A program made the position numbers and the translations under genes. The notes under the pieces are model-generated. The model saw only the letters and a list, made by a program, of their open reading frames with translations. It was not told where the DNA came from and ran no database searches. A stretch of DNA of 64,000 nt from Tetradesmus obliquus (lineage: Eukaryota > Chlorophyta > Chlorophyceae > Sphaeropleales > Scenedesmaceae): the NCBI GenBank assembly GCA_030272155.1, contig CP126194.1, forward strand, positions 620,001-684,000, given 5' to 3'. This document shows, in pieces, positions 34,301-46,045 of the stretch (the first letter of the stretch is position 1; each line of letters begins with the position of its first letter).

Positions 34301-37300
34301 GTATCCTGGCTGCTGGTGCTGCTGGTGCTATCCTGCGCAGGGTGGTTGGGCTGACACCGCTGCCGCAGCTGAGCAGCCTGCTGGCTGCCAGCCTGGACAA
34401 GCAGCTGACCATGACAGACCTGGAGCGGCGCATCGCGGTTAAGACGCTGTCAGGTGAGCAGGCATCACCCCAGGACTTGCGGCTCACCATGCTGCACAGA
34501 CTGGATGCACGTAGTTGTCTGGCAGGGCACAAGTGTGCCGACCAGCACAGTTGCCTTTGCCATGCACACAGTGACCAGCCATTTCCTCCTTTTCTGGTCT
34601 CAGACCTTGTGTTCAATTTGTTGTGGCTCATACCATCCAAGATGGTGCCAGGACCCACATGTAACTATCCTCTCTCATTTGGCATGCAACAACAGGTAGC
34701 CCTTTTGTACACTGTCTTTTAGCATGCTACACAACTGCATGTGGCGCTGCCTGCAGGTCATGAGAAGGCTGTGACGTGCTGCGCATGGAGTGGCATGTAC
34801 AAGATGGCCATCAGCGGGGGCGCAGACCGGCTGCTGGTGCTGTGGAACCCCTTCAGCAGCAGGCCCCTGGGGCAGCTGGCAGGACATGTGGCGCCGCTGG
34901 TGGCGGTGGCTGTGAATGAGCGCGAGCACCAGGTCATCAGCGCAGCAGCAGACAAGACCATCAAGGTGCGGGCGGCTGCAGGGGCTGCGGCTGCGTGGGC
35001 TTTTGCAGGCAATCTGCTGCTGCAGCTGTCAGCATTGTCGCCTCTGCTGCAATCACCACCTGCCACCGCTGGAAAGCAGCTTCCCGAAGAACTGCGCTGG
35101 CCGCAGATCTAACCACAACTCGTGCATCTTGTCTGCTTCAACCTGCCGCCAGGTTTGGGACCTGCGCAACCAGCGCTGCCTGCAGACGCTGCAGGACCGC
35201 GCCACGCACAGCCCAGAGGACACGCTGACAGCGCTGGCCTACAGCCCCAGCCGCAAGCTGCTGGTCAGTGCAGCGTACAGCCTGCGCGCCTGGCCGCTCA
35301 CTGATGGCGCTGCTGGCGGCTGCGGCCACAGGGATCCTGTGAGCTGGGTAGGCTTCAACCCCATGTTCTGCGAGGTGAGAGGCCTTGGCACGGCTTGCTG
35401 CTATACACATAGCGCGCAGGAGTGGAGCTGGCAAGCAAACAACCCCATGTTCTGCGGGGTGAAGGGCGCGCTGCGGCTCGCTGCTGTACGCGTGTTTTGC
35501 CAGGTTGGAGTTGGAAAGCAAACAACCCCATGTTCTGCGGGCTGAGGGGCGCGCTGCAGCTCGCTTCCATGCATGTGTCAGGCAAACATCATTACTAGCT
35601 GTTGAGAACGGGCTTCCTGCAGCAAACAGCATCATGTGGTATTGTCGCTGTACGACAGGTTGTGCGCCTGGCTGGTGCAGGGCATGATGTTAATGCTGCC
35701 ACTGCTGCTACAGGCCGTCAGTACGGATCACGCAGGCACCGTGTGCGTGTGGCACGTAGCCAGCGGCAAGCTGCGCTTCGCCTTTGCCAACACGCATGGC
35801 AGCTGCCGCATCAGCGCCGCCACCTTTGACAGCAACCACAGGCGGCTCATCACAGGTGAGGGAGGTGTAGTGATGCAGTGCTGCAGCAGAGATGCAGTCA
35901 ACATGCTGGCAGCTTTGCCACAACGCTGCATGGTGCAAGCTGCACTGTCCCATAAGTGTCTTCAATGTATAGCATCCTTGTCCACAGGTAGCACCACCGA
36001 TGTACACGTTAAGCGCAAAATGCGTGGCGCGCAATCACTGCATCACTGGCTGTAATGCAGAACCACGTTACACGACGTAATGCTGTGCATGTTGTCAGCT
36101 TCCTGTGCACCTGCTTCACTGCTGCTGCTGCTGCTGCCGCAGGCGCTGAGGATGGCAGCGTGAAGGTGTGGAACTTCAGCAGTGGGGCGCTGCTGAGCAC
36201 GCTGGCCACGCCCGACTACAGCCGAGAGTGGGGCAGCGGCTCGGGGGCTGAGGTCACTGGGCTGGCAGTCAGCGGCAGCAACAACGCACTAAACCTGGTG
36301 GTGGCGGGCTGGGACCGCAAGGTGGGCCGCATGCACGCCAAGCAGGCTTGCATTTGGGAAGTGTGTGCGTGGTGATGTGGGGCGATGCAATGGCAGTACT
36401 GGTGTGTTGTGATTAGTGATGATGTTGCATGAATTCATGCTGTAGCGTGCCTGCAGGCATCAGCGTGCAGCTGACACCTGAAACATGCATCCTTGCTGCA
36501 GGTAGCTCTGCGCACGCCTTGCCGCGCAAGCTGCACTCCACTGCTTGATCAGAAACAACTACACTCATGTTGCATGCATGTGTGCCGTGCTGCAGGTGAC
36601 GTGGTACGATGACAGCGGCAAGCGCCGCTGCAACCTGCTGCGCAGCTCTTCAGGGCCTGGCAGCGACATCCTGGCTGCTGCGCCCATGCAGGGCTACCCC
36701 ACACTGGCCACAGCCTGCTACAATGGAGAGGTGGGCGCCATGCCTACATGCATTGCGCACGCTTGTATTGCTGCATATGCTCCCATTGCTACAGGGATGT
36801 CACATTGTGCCACTGCTCAAACCGACACACCATTACTACTTATCAGCACCCTGCTACCACGACAGCTATCTACAATGTGCAGAGCACACAAGCCCCTGCC
36901 CTCCTGCCACTGCTGCCGCCGCAGGTGTGGCTGTGGAACCTGGAGAGTGGCGCGGTGCGGCGCAAGCTGCTGCCGCAAGGCCACGCCAGCAGGCCAGTCA
37001 ACGAGCAGCCAGTGGAGCGTCTGGCGTTCATGCACGGGGACGCTAGGTGGGTGGCCAGGAGTGCAGGCATTGCGGCAGACTGCGCAGTGTTGTACGGCTT
37101 GGTTTTCTTGCAGTCTTTCTCATCCGCAGGAGCAGCACTTGCTTGAGGGCCACTGTTGCCAGCATGAGGACATTGCCGCTGTGCTCCAAGGTGCACGCTG
37201 CTTTCCTGCAAAGTTTGCACGACGGCAGACACAGCGTTCACTGGTACATGAAGCAAATGGCTGCCACCATTCTGCTGCTGCAGGCACATCTTGGTGGCTG

Positions 37301-39883
37301 TTGGTGCTGACCGCATGCTGCGCTTCTGGGAGTGCTTCTCCGGGGCGCTGCTGTGCGAGCACTTCACGGCTCACCAGCAGGGCGAGAGCGTGGCGGGGCT
37401 GGCGCTGGCCCCTGACAACAGCAGCCTGGTCACCGCTGACACAGCAGGCTACATCATGGTGAGGCGCAGCAGCACAGCGCAGCAGTTGATTGATACACAT
37501 GCGGCTACTTGTTGTCTGTGCCTTATTGCTCCTGTATTCTCTGCTGCTGAGCGAGTAAGTGTCCTGCTGTTGCTTGCGCTGCTGCAGGTGTGGGACATCT
37601 CCAGCCTGCGCTTCCCAGCAGCCAACAGGGCAGCACCCAGCAGCGCAGCAGCAGGCTCAAGACCCAGCAGCGCAGCGACAGCAGCAGCAGCAGCAGCAGG
37701 CAGCCGTGGAGGTCCAGGTGGTCGTGGTGCAAGCATACTTCGGGTGGCACTGTGGCGTGGACATGCGGATTCTATCACTGCATTGGACTGGATTCCGGCC
37801 CCGACACCAGCAGCAGCTGCAGCTGCAGCTGAGTCTGCGCGCTTGTCTGCAGCTGCAGCGTCTGCAGCTGGTCCAGGGGCGCTTGCATCGGCTTTGAGCA
37901 GCCCGCGCCGAGGAGAGGAAAGTAGCAGCACTAGCAGCAGCCACAGCAGTCAGCAGCAGCTGGGCAGTAAACTTGAGCAGCACCAGCAGCAGCAACAGGA
38001 GGCCAGTCAGCGCAAGAGCAGCCATATTGGGCACAGCAGCGCCTTGCAGGCGATGCTTGGGCAGCAGCACACACAGCAGGCACAAGAGGCACAGCAGCAT
38101 CAAACTGAAAGCACTGGCCCTGCAGCAGCAGCAGCAGCAGCAGCAGGCAGCAACCTAGGCTTCCTTGTGTCTGCCAGCCTAGACAGCAGCCTGTGTCTTT
38201 GGAGCTCTGCTGGTGCACTGGTTGGTGTGTTTGGGCGTCACAGGTGGAGCCTCGATGACATTGGCAGCTGGCAGAGCAGCACCCGGGCACTCTTGAAGGT
38301 GAGGGTGACGGCAACCAAGCAGCGGCATCTTGCAGTGCATGTGGCAAGCGGCAGCTGCATGTTTGCACACTGCGGGAGCGCTGCAGTGTTGGTGTTTGCT
38401 CATGCTGTGTTATGGTACAGCAGCAGCATGTATACAGCACCAAGCAACGGTTTGTAGACATTGCACAGCTGTGATCAACGTATGCGTGCTGACAGTTTGC
38501 TGGCCGATTCTGCTGCTGCAGGCTGGCGAGGAGTTTGACATGCTGGTCTCCAGCAGCCAGCTCACACCACCACCACCAGCAGCAGCAGCAGCACCAGCAG
38601 CAGCTGCCAGCAGCAGCCAGCAGCAGCCGCCTCCACCTGATTTGGCAAAGCAGCAGGATTGGCCACCTGACAGCAGCAGAGTGGCGTCACCCAGGCAGGG
38701 CACTATCAACAGCAGGCCAAGCAGCAGGCACACGTCAGGCAACGGCAGCATGAGCTGGGAGGAAGTGGCCGCAGAGCCGCTTTCCAAACAGCGCCCGCAG
38801 AGCGCTAGCAGCATTATATCGGCATCAGCTTACCGGTCCAGCAGCAGCCGCCCTGCGTCAGCAGCATACAGCAATCGCGCAGCTACTGCCGGCACAGCAG
38901 ATGCAGATGCAGCCGGCAGCGGTGGCAGCAGCACGCCGCCTGTGATCGCGCTGGTGTGCCAGGCCAGCATGCGGCACCGCGAGCGCTCACTGCAGACACT
39001 ATGCAGCTTGAGGCAACAAGCAAGCATGAGCAGGCCAGCCAGTGCTGCTGCTGGCTTGGCTGGGACGCTGAGTCAGCAGCAGTCGGTGTCGTTTGCGGCG
39101 TGCCAGGAGCAGGATGAGGAGCCAGCAGGTGATGCAGCAGCAGCATCAAACAGCGCAGGTGCAGCTGGACCAGCAGTACAATGTGTAGGTGAGGCTGAAG
39201 GCCGCAGCGACGCACAGGACAGCTTACTGGCCCCAGGGCCAGACCCGCTGCAGCTGCAGCAGGAGCGTGCTGCTGTGCTGCAAACCAGCAACTGTGCTGA
39301 CAGCAGGCAGCGGCCACAGAGTGCTGTGCAGAGTAGAGGCAGGGTAAGGACTAGCAGGGTGGGATTTGCAGGTGTCAGTGAGGATGCCGGCTCCTTGCAG
39401 CAGCCGCAGCTGCAGCAGCAGTGTGATGCCTCGGTTGCTGTCAACCAGGAGCAGGCTGTGCAGCCAACACCTGTGTTCTGGCAACAAGCAGCAGAAGAGC
39501 AGCAGCATGCTGTTGGTGCCTTGGGGGATGATGATGATGATGATGATGCCGAGCCTGCTGTGGCAGAGGACGATATCCCGTCATCATTGTGGCTGCCGGA
39601 GTTTGTAGGCCGCAAAGCAGCTCATGTAGCAGCGCACAGGCAGCCGCAGCAGCTGCTGAAGGCAGGTCAGTACCGCAGCAGCATTGCAGCGCACATACGG
39701 CCCAGCTCTGCTGCTGCAGGGCAGGGCATAGGCAGTGCCAGGGCAGGCAGCAGCGGCAGGTGCAGCTTGTTTGAGGGGCCAGGCTGCAGCAGCGCCAGCA
39801 CTGCTAGGCCTGGTAGGCCTGTGGGCGAGCTGCTGCAGAGCAAAGAAAGACCAAGTTCTGCAGCCCCCAGGTTGCAGCAGTGA
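31322..39883 (+). CDS. EF-hand and WD40 repeat protein, WDR49/WDR64-like, probably axonemal
   Basis: Eighteen exons (31322-31472, 31719-31779, 32144-32205, 32528-32618, 32824-33030, 33282-33321, 33503-33802, 34062-34129, 34341-34453, 34757-34965, 35153-35374, 35714-35855, 36143-36321, 36596-36730, 36925-37046, 37284-37458, 37588-38298, 38522-39883) close in phase into 1449 residues. The first EF-hand loop is DANGSGELDMEE (about residues 73-84) and the second DANCDATVGWDE (about 112-123); both keep the Ca-binding positions. About ten WD40 blades follow (KDGTVRVWNGK, GADRLLVLWNPF, VWDLRNQRCLQ, DHAGTVCVWH, EDGSVKVWNF, VWLWNLESGA, ADRMLRFWE, VWDISSLRF, DSSLCLWS). The last ~450 residues are disordered, with an acidic Asp run. 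The EF-hand to WD40 order is typical of WDR49/WDR64 and Drosophila WDY, linked to motile cilia. Intron 6 seems to start with GC. The first exon is the least certain part. Confidence 0.85.
35357..35590 (+). repeat. Tandem repeat copying an exon end and its splice donor
   Basis: Three units of about 84 bp begin at 35357, 35441 and 35524 with aaccccatgttctgcg. The first unit contains the last 18 bases of exon 11 and its donor GTGAGA. The second and third lie in the intron with altered donors (GTGAAG and CTGAGG). Confidence 0.9.
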
Positions 39884-40433
39884 TGCTCACACGACCAACT
39901 TATGTCTGGGCATCCGTGTCAGTTGCTGTCAGGGCATGTACAGTGATGTCCAATGTGATGCACTTGCTCTGCCGGTGATTTCTGCAGGCCATGGCTGACA
40001 CCAAGATGCACAGTATTCACAGTGGAGGCATGTAAAACTTTGGCTTCTGACTGCACACTGAATGACCTTGTTCACCGGCCTGGCACATGCACACTGCTGC
40101 CCTTGAAGAGCCCTAGTCGTCAGTGCCAAGTCAGAGAACACTGGCTGTGTTCAAGGTGATGAACAAAACGATACATTTTGTAAGCTGCCACATAGATTGC
40201 GACTGCTGGTGACCTCCCTGCCGTAGCTGCAGCCCAAACTATTTCGCGAGCCGTGTACCATAGTTGAACTGCTACCAGAAGTGAATACGGTCACCAAAAT
40301 ACGTTTGATAGCGTTGTATTATCGCACATAACGGCAGCGTTTTGGTCGGTGTCGCAGCAGTCACCAGCGGAACAGTGCTGCTACTGCTGCTGCTGCTGCC
40401 CCTGGTGCTGCTGCTCCTGCCGTTGTCAGGGTG
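39884..40433. other. Spacer between WD40 gene and CSL4
   Basis: 550 bases holding the 3' UTR of the former and the promoter of the latter. No exon is seen. Confidence 0.45.
40031..40035 (+). terminator. TGTAA polyadenylation signal
   Basis: TGTAA 147 bases after the stop of the EF-hand/WD40 gene. Confidence 0.55.
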
Positions 40434-41090
40434 ATGGCTGCCCTAGTCTGCGTAGGAGACCGCCTAGCATCAGAAGTAAGCTTTTACACAGGATTCATCA
40501 TGCAGCACGGTGCAGCTATGCTTGCAGCAGCTCAGCAAGTGTGATGCTGCTTGCAGGACTCACTCCAAGCAGGCACGGGCACATATGTGCGGGGCGGCTT
40601 CATCTATGCTAGCATAGTAGGGCTGCAGCAAGTAGTGCATGAAGGCACAGACGAGGTGAGATAGATTGACTATGCCTGGCTGTGCGTTGGTGCGACTCAC
40701 AAGGTGCCACACAGGGATGCTGTACTCGCAAGTCTGCCACTGCAGCATGTTGTGGGTGCATGCGCGGCTAGCAGCTGCTGGTGATGCAAGGCTACACTTT
40801 TTAATCAATGTGTTAATGCTGTGCATGCGCTGTGCATTGCAACGTGCTTTGTATGTGCCATCCTGCGCAGCAGCCCTTTCACCTTGTAAGCTGCCATGTT
40901 CTGTTGCACTGGGCTACTGCATGCAGGCGGTGGTGCAAGTAGTAGCCAAGGGAGCTGCACCTGTTGTACCAGAACCAGGCAGCATTGTCATCGCAAAGGT
41001 ACGGGGAGCAGCAGCAGCAACAGCAGCAGCGGCAGCAGCAGCAGCAGCGGCAGCAGCAGCAGCAGCAGCGGCAGCAGCAGCAGCAGCAGC

Positions 41091-41132
<42 letters not shown>

Positions 41133-42702
41133 CCATTAGATATGGTTCCAGCAGGAGCACAGCAGCATGTGCGCAGACACTGACAGCTGTGTTGTGCAAC
41201 GCACAGCGGCGCTCACAAGGCAACAAGTTTGTAACAGTGTTACAGCAGCGTATGACCAGCACTTGCAGTAGTATCAACCGCATTAGCGATGCATGCAGTG
41301 CAGGCTTTCAACCCACTAACCACATCATCTGCACCCTGTTGCTGTTGCTGCTGCTGCACCCGCTGTGCTGTGCTGCCAGGTCACCAAGGTGAGCCCCACA
41401 GCAGCCAACGCGCGCATCGTGTGCTGCGGGGCGCAGGCGCTGGAGGCGGACTTCAGCGGCGTCATACGGCAGCAGGACGTGCGGACACACGAGATCGACA
41501 AGGTGCGCGAGGATTGCAGCAGCAGCAGGATGTGTTTGGCATGTCAGTGCTGATGGCAGCCATCGGCAGCAGCAGGCTCCAGCGGGATGGCAGCATTGTT
41601 GTGACAGCGCTTGGCAGCAGCAGCTGTGGCACTGGAAGGCCCTGTAGGGGCAGAGCCAGGCAGCAGCGATGCCGGATCAGTACACCCAGTTGCAGGCCAA
41701 GGCACCTGGCAGATGGTGCAGCTGATCCAAGCCATGTGTGCATAAGCAAGAGCTGCATGCTCCCATACACATTGCTCTAGGGCTGCTGCAGCAGGTGTCC
41801 TTCCGTTGCTGTAATGCACCGCAGGGTGCTGACAGCGGTGCTGCAAAGTTTGAACACGTGTGCACGCCTTTCTAGCATCTGGCGGCACACATGCACTGCG
41901 GCTGCTAGTGGTGACTGTACAGTGGCACTGTGCCAGCTTCTCACTGCAAACACCACCTCACTGCTGCTGCAGGTGGTCATGTACGACTGCTTCAGGCCTG
42001 GGGACATTGTGCGGGCCAAGGTGCTGTCCCTGGGTGACGCACGGTCCTACCACCTCAGCACAGCAGACAACAGCCTAGGGGTGGTGCGCGCCAAGAGCCT
42101 AGCAGGTGAGCCGGCAGCATGTGCTGCTGCTGCTGCTGCTGCTGCTGAGGCGGCGGCGGCGGGGGCGGCGGCCGCGGCGTGCGTACATGGTGTGCTGGTG
42201 CGCGGAGGTGCCTCCAATGCATAAGGCTGCGCTGGACCAAGCGTCTTGCTTGCTTGGTAGTAATCGCCGCGCACTTTTTAGCAGACAGAAAGCTTGCACT
42301 GCCGATCCAAACTCTGCTGCGGTGTGATGCACCTGCAATGGGCACATGCCGCCACGCCACACAACAGAGTAATACAACTGCACGCTGAGGGTGCTGCTGC
42401 CTGCTGACAAAGGCATGCGAGTGTTACGAGGGTTGCACCTGCATGCACGGCAGCACTGTTGCTTGCAGGAAACCTGCCAAGTATATCTCAGCCACATGCT
42501 ATGCAAGAGCAGCGGTGGTGTTTTGAGGTGTGCTGTGCTGCTCCGTGCACATGGGGCGATGTTGCAACAGAGACTGCTGTCTGTGCTATGCGCACTGCTC
42601 CGTGCAGGTGTGGCGATGGTGCCTGTGAGCTGGCAGGAGATGCAGTGCCCGCAGACAAAGGCGGTAGAGCGCAGGAAGGTTGCCAAGGTGGAGGAGGCGT
42701 GA
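40434..42702 (+). CDS. CSL4: Exosome complex subunit CSL4 (EXOSC1)
   Basis: CSL4 is one of the three S1-domain cap proteins of the RNA exosome, which degrades and trims RNA 3' to 5' in nucleus and cytoplasm. Exons 40434-40475, 40557-40655, 40927-40998, 41380-41502, 41973-42105 and 42608-42702 join in phase into 187 residues; human EXOSC1 has 195. The N-terminal domain has VGDRLASE and [17 protein letters not shown]. The S1 domain includes [53 protein letters not shown] and [14 protein letters not shown]. The C-terminus [15 protein letters not shown] closely follows the human MVPISWCEMQCPKTH. All expected blocks are present. A CAG-repeat tract begins eight bases inside intron 3. Part of the gene is duplicated at 46822-48278. 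Confidence 0.95.
41007..41131 (+). repeat. Interrupted GCA triplet tract in CSL4 intron 3
   Basis: About 40 GCA triplets interrupted by single GCG triplets at short intervals, ending in a pure run of at least ten. It starts eight bases after the exon 3 donor at 40999. Confidence 0.95.
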
Positions 42703-43256
42703 GCAGGATGGCGTGGTATGGTTATACCCTCGTTGTCCAACTATAGGGCCTCAGGACTGTGTGAGCTTGGCTCTGTTGCAGCCGCACTCAAAATGCTGGC
42801 TGAACAAGTGTGTGCCACGTGTTGTCTCCTGCACATGTTTGGCGCACTGTACATCATGCAGGCATGGCCTGCGGTGATTCTGGAGGTGGGACTCTGGCAC
42901 AGTTGCCATTGCACTAGGGAGCAGGTGTTGAGTGGTACAGCTGCTGGTACATTTCAGGATTCGGCTCTCCACACAGCAGTGGTGGTCAGTGTCCAATGAT
43001 TGATCCAATGGATAATGTGGCACTCACATTTTCACATTTCGGAAGTTACAAGAGTAACCTCGCCCGTTGGGGAGCCAATGACAGGCTCATTGGGCAGAGA
43101 ACAAACGGCAAACTCAACCAGTCCTTTTTTGACAGGAAAGACACTACCAAATCTCATCCTGAAAATCGTCGCACATAAGATCACATAACGGTTCCTGGTG
43201 ACGTTCATCAATCAAGTGCACCAGGTGTGCAACTGCACTCTGCTTCTCATGGTTCA
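42703..43256. other. Spacer after CSL4
   Basis: Holds the CSL4 3' UTR and the 67-base dispersed element at 43031-43097. No TGTAA is seen close to the stop. Confidence 0.4.
43031..43097 (+). repeat. 67-base dispersed element, copy A
   Basis: Matches the reverse complement of 60131-60197 over its full length with two substitutions. It contains short complementary arms: gttac..gtaac around a 4-base loop and ccaatga..tcattgg around a 5-base loop. One of the two differences between copies falls in the first loop. Confidence 0.9.
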
Positions 43257-44124
43257 TCAGTCTGTGCATACACGCAGGGTTGTACAACCCAACATGTTGG
43301 GACCACCAGTGTCCTGATACAAGCGTCTAAATCGCTCACGTATATCATAATACCAATAGCATTCAAACATGACATGCTTCTCATCTTCAACGCGAGACCC
43401 TACACACCTGGGGCATAGTCGGTCACTCCGTTGCACACCACGCCATCGGCCCTTTGACACCTCCAGATGATGCACCCCCATCCGAAACCGGGCAAGTGCA
43501 GACAAATGCAAACTGCGTATGGGATCGGCCGCCTCAATATATGGCGCAGCATGCTCGACATCAGCAGACATCCACTGGCAGTAAGTATACTTACGTAGCT
43601 GCAGTGCCAGCAGTGCCAGCTGTCCCTGGGATCACCATCAGGCCACACCCACCATGCAGCTTTCCATGCTTGCAGGACACTGTTGACATCAATCTGTGGC
43701 ACGTCCTGCCACTTGCCCTCAGCCACAGCTACGCACACTGCCTGGGCCGTGTCAGGCACACACTTGCGCAGCATCTGCAACACCTCAAAGCACCACGACT
43801 GGGCATGCTGGTGGGCGGTAACCCGGCAGCGTATTCCAAATTCTCACGAAAAGCATCCTGCAGCAGTCCATACTTTGTTTGCAGCAACCTGTTCCAATAG
43901 CGGCACACCATTTTGCACCACCTCCACGCAACCGGCCGACTGCCGTACTCTGCACACAGTAACTGCGTGCTCACCGCCTTTCGCACCCAGTTGTCAGTCA
44001 CCTGACGCAAGAACAAGTTCTGGACCTGCTGCACACTGTTATCTGCACTCAGTGATGCATGCAAGAGCCAGATGGGGGTTTCGGGGGTCTGCACAGCACG
44101 TGGATCTGTTTTTGAACAGCACAC
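43257..44124 (-). mobile_element. 3' remnant of a non-LTR retrotransposon (LINE) ORF2
   Basis: Three overlapping - strand frames carry pieces of the C-terminal region of a LINE reverse-transcriptase protein. The clearest is near 43340-43440: DRLCPRCVGSRVEDEKHVMF followed by EC, the C-x2-C...H-x4-C cluster found after the reverse transcriptase in many LINEs. Further upstream are a Trp-rich segment (RPVAWRWCKMVCRYWNRLLQ) and a helical region, KWQDVPQIDVNSVLQAWKAA. The frame changes at least twice and the polymerase domain is absent, so this is a dead 5'-truncated copy. Clade is not assigned. Confidence 0.7.
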
Positions 44125-44377
44125 GGTTTAAATGATGCAGTAGTTCGTTGATGTGTAAAGATGCACTTTAGGTTAGACCTTCACCGGTTGAGACTTCCGC
44201 AGCTTGGCTGTGCTTCGTTCAAGTCGGGCTCCGCCTGCTGCTGCTGACAGATTCTACACCAATTCGTTGATTGTCATGCTTTGGCAGCGTTACATAGTTC
44301 TCAAGTAGCACACTTGCTCTGCAGCTGCGTAAACACCCATCACCCATCCCAGCAGCAACAGCAGCAGCAGCAGCAGC

Positions 44378-46045
44378 ATGGCAAGAAAGGGCAGGAAGCA
44401 GCCACGTGGGGCGCGAGGCAGTACACACCTCCACGCAACGATACTCAAGCAACCGCGGATGCTGATGATGACATCAGCTGGGGCACAGCCTTCAGCAACA
44501 TGGCAGATGATATGGACCCAGTGTCTCTGGAGCTGTTGAAGAGAGCAGCTGCAGCACTGCTGTTCTCACTTGTTGCCAATCTGGTGCTGCGGAGGCCCTG
44601 GCAGACTTTGCTGCCTTCAGCATTCCAGTTGGTGGTGTCTGCAGCCGTGAACAGCGAGGGTGACCCTAGCAGTACTGCCGCCACCATCAAGCGCTGGATG
44701 CAGCAGCAGCTGCTGCCCTGGCTGTCCTGGTTCTTCTCCTACTTTTGGAATGTAATCATCAGCAGACTAAGCAGCAGCAGCAGCAGCTCCGACCAGCAGT
44801 ATGAGCAGGCTCACCAGCAGCAGCAGCAGCAGCAGCATGCAGGAAAGGCCAGGTGCAGCTATGCCGGATATGACAACAGAGACGGCAAACTGCATTTCAC
44901 GATCATGCTACGGATCGACAGGGATGCACATAGCTTGACCTACACCTTGCCAGACGGAGTCAGCACAGCACAGCTGCAGGAAGCTATGAAGTGTGCAGTA
45001 GCTGGATTCAACGCCACTGACTCGTTCACAATGGGCAAGCGCACAGCAGCAGCGCAGTTTGCTGTGATATAGGAGCTGGTGAACCAGCACCTGCGCCGTA
45101 TTGTGCAGCGTGACTTTGAGAACGGTACCAGTTCAGGTGCCAGCTCAAGCAGCAACTCGCAGCAGCAGCAGCAGCCATCAGTCTGGCAGCAGCAGCAGCA
45201 GCGGCAGCTGGACACAGAAGCTGCTGCAGTGCCGCCTGACCCAGAAAGATGTCTGCACATGCTTTGAAGGAGTTTCTGAAACAGGTGAGCGTAGGACAGA
45301 ACGTAAACACCTGAGGCAAACAGCAGCGCCTGCCTGCCGCTTGCACATATCAGCAGCTGCGCCTGCCTGCTGCTTGCACATTCAGCAGCTGCGCCTGCCT
45401 GCAGCGTGCGTAAGGAGCTGCAGTCTGCTGGCAACAGCCTGGCATTGCTGCTGCAGCGGCCTTGTATAGTGTGCTGCGGAGCCCCAGCAGCGGCCAGTGA
45501 CCACATATGCATATGCAGCCAAGCTGTGCACAGCTGATCATTGACACGACGCAGCTGCTTGGTGACAGGGGTCGTACGACCTCTTCAAGCTGCCTATGTA
45601 ACTTGCTCCCTGAACTGCTGCTACTGCTGCTGCCGCCTGCTGCTGCTGCTGCTGTCATGCAATCACCACATATCAGGTCAAAGTGGACATCCCGCGTGGC
45701 TTGACCCAGCGGGAGCAGCTGCTGGAGCTCGCCAAGGCTGCTGTACAGCTGTGGGAGGCGCACCGCGTGCTGCGCTGTGCGCGCATTGGGCAGCAGCACC
45801 CATCATTGGAGCTGCCTGCAGCACTTGCGGTGTTCAAGCAGAAATCGCATGCAGCGGGGGCAGCCGTAACAGCAGCAGCAGAGGAGGCAGAAAAGCGGGC
45901 GCTCAAGAAGGCGTGTAGGCAGCTGCAGCTGGCGCTGCACCCAGACAAGACGCCGCAGCAGCTGGCTGGCCAGCAGGCCGTGTTTGTTGAGGCGTTCAAG
46001 GCGCTGCAGCATGCTCAGCAGCTGGTGCCGGCTCTCAAAACGTAG
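44378..46045 (+). pseudogene. Broken paralogue of a membrane-associated J-domain protein
   Basis: Aligns along its length with the - strand gene at 62081-63638. The start MARKGRKQ at 44378 is shared, then the frame shifts before the region with DDDISWGTAFSNMADDM. A hydrophobic stretch, a Ser/Gln linker and SYAGYDNRDGKLHFTIML follow. A TAG at 45070-45072 interrupts the frame before ELVNQHLRRIVQRDFENG. A one-base loss near 45250 shifts the frame before the exon end, which still has a GTGAGC donor at 45284. The last exon, 45680-46045, is intact and encodes VKVDIPRGLTQREQLLELAK and a J-domain-like helix pair with LHPDKTPQQL. Host gene decay after duplication is the simplest reading. Alternative splicing around some defects cannot be excluded. 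Confidence 0.75.
45321..45413 (+). repeat. Three-unit tandem repeat in the J-domain pseudogene intron
   Basis: Units of about 30-32 bp begin at 45321, 45351 and 45383, each with cagcag..gcgcctgcctgc and, in the first two, gcttgcacat. Confidence 0.8.

Noticed and set aside
38410-39615. Overlapping - strand frames across the last WD40-gene exon
   Set aside because: They are Cys/Leu-rich translations of CAG repeats read backwards. The + strand frame is continuous for 454 codons and in phase with upstream exons.
40879-41283. Poly-Cys, poly-Ala and poly-Gln frames in the CSL4 intron tract
   Set aside because: A pure triplet repeat is open in all frames; there is no independent evidence of translation.
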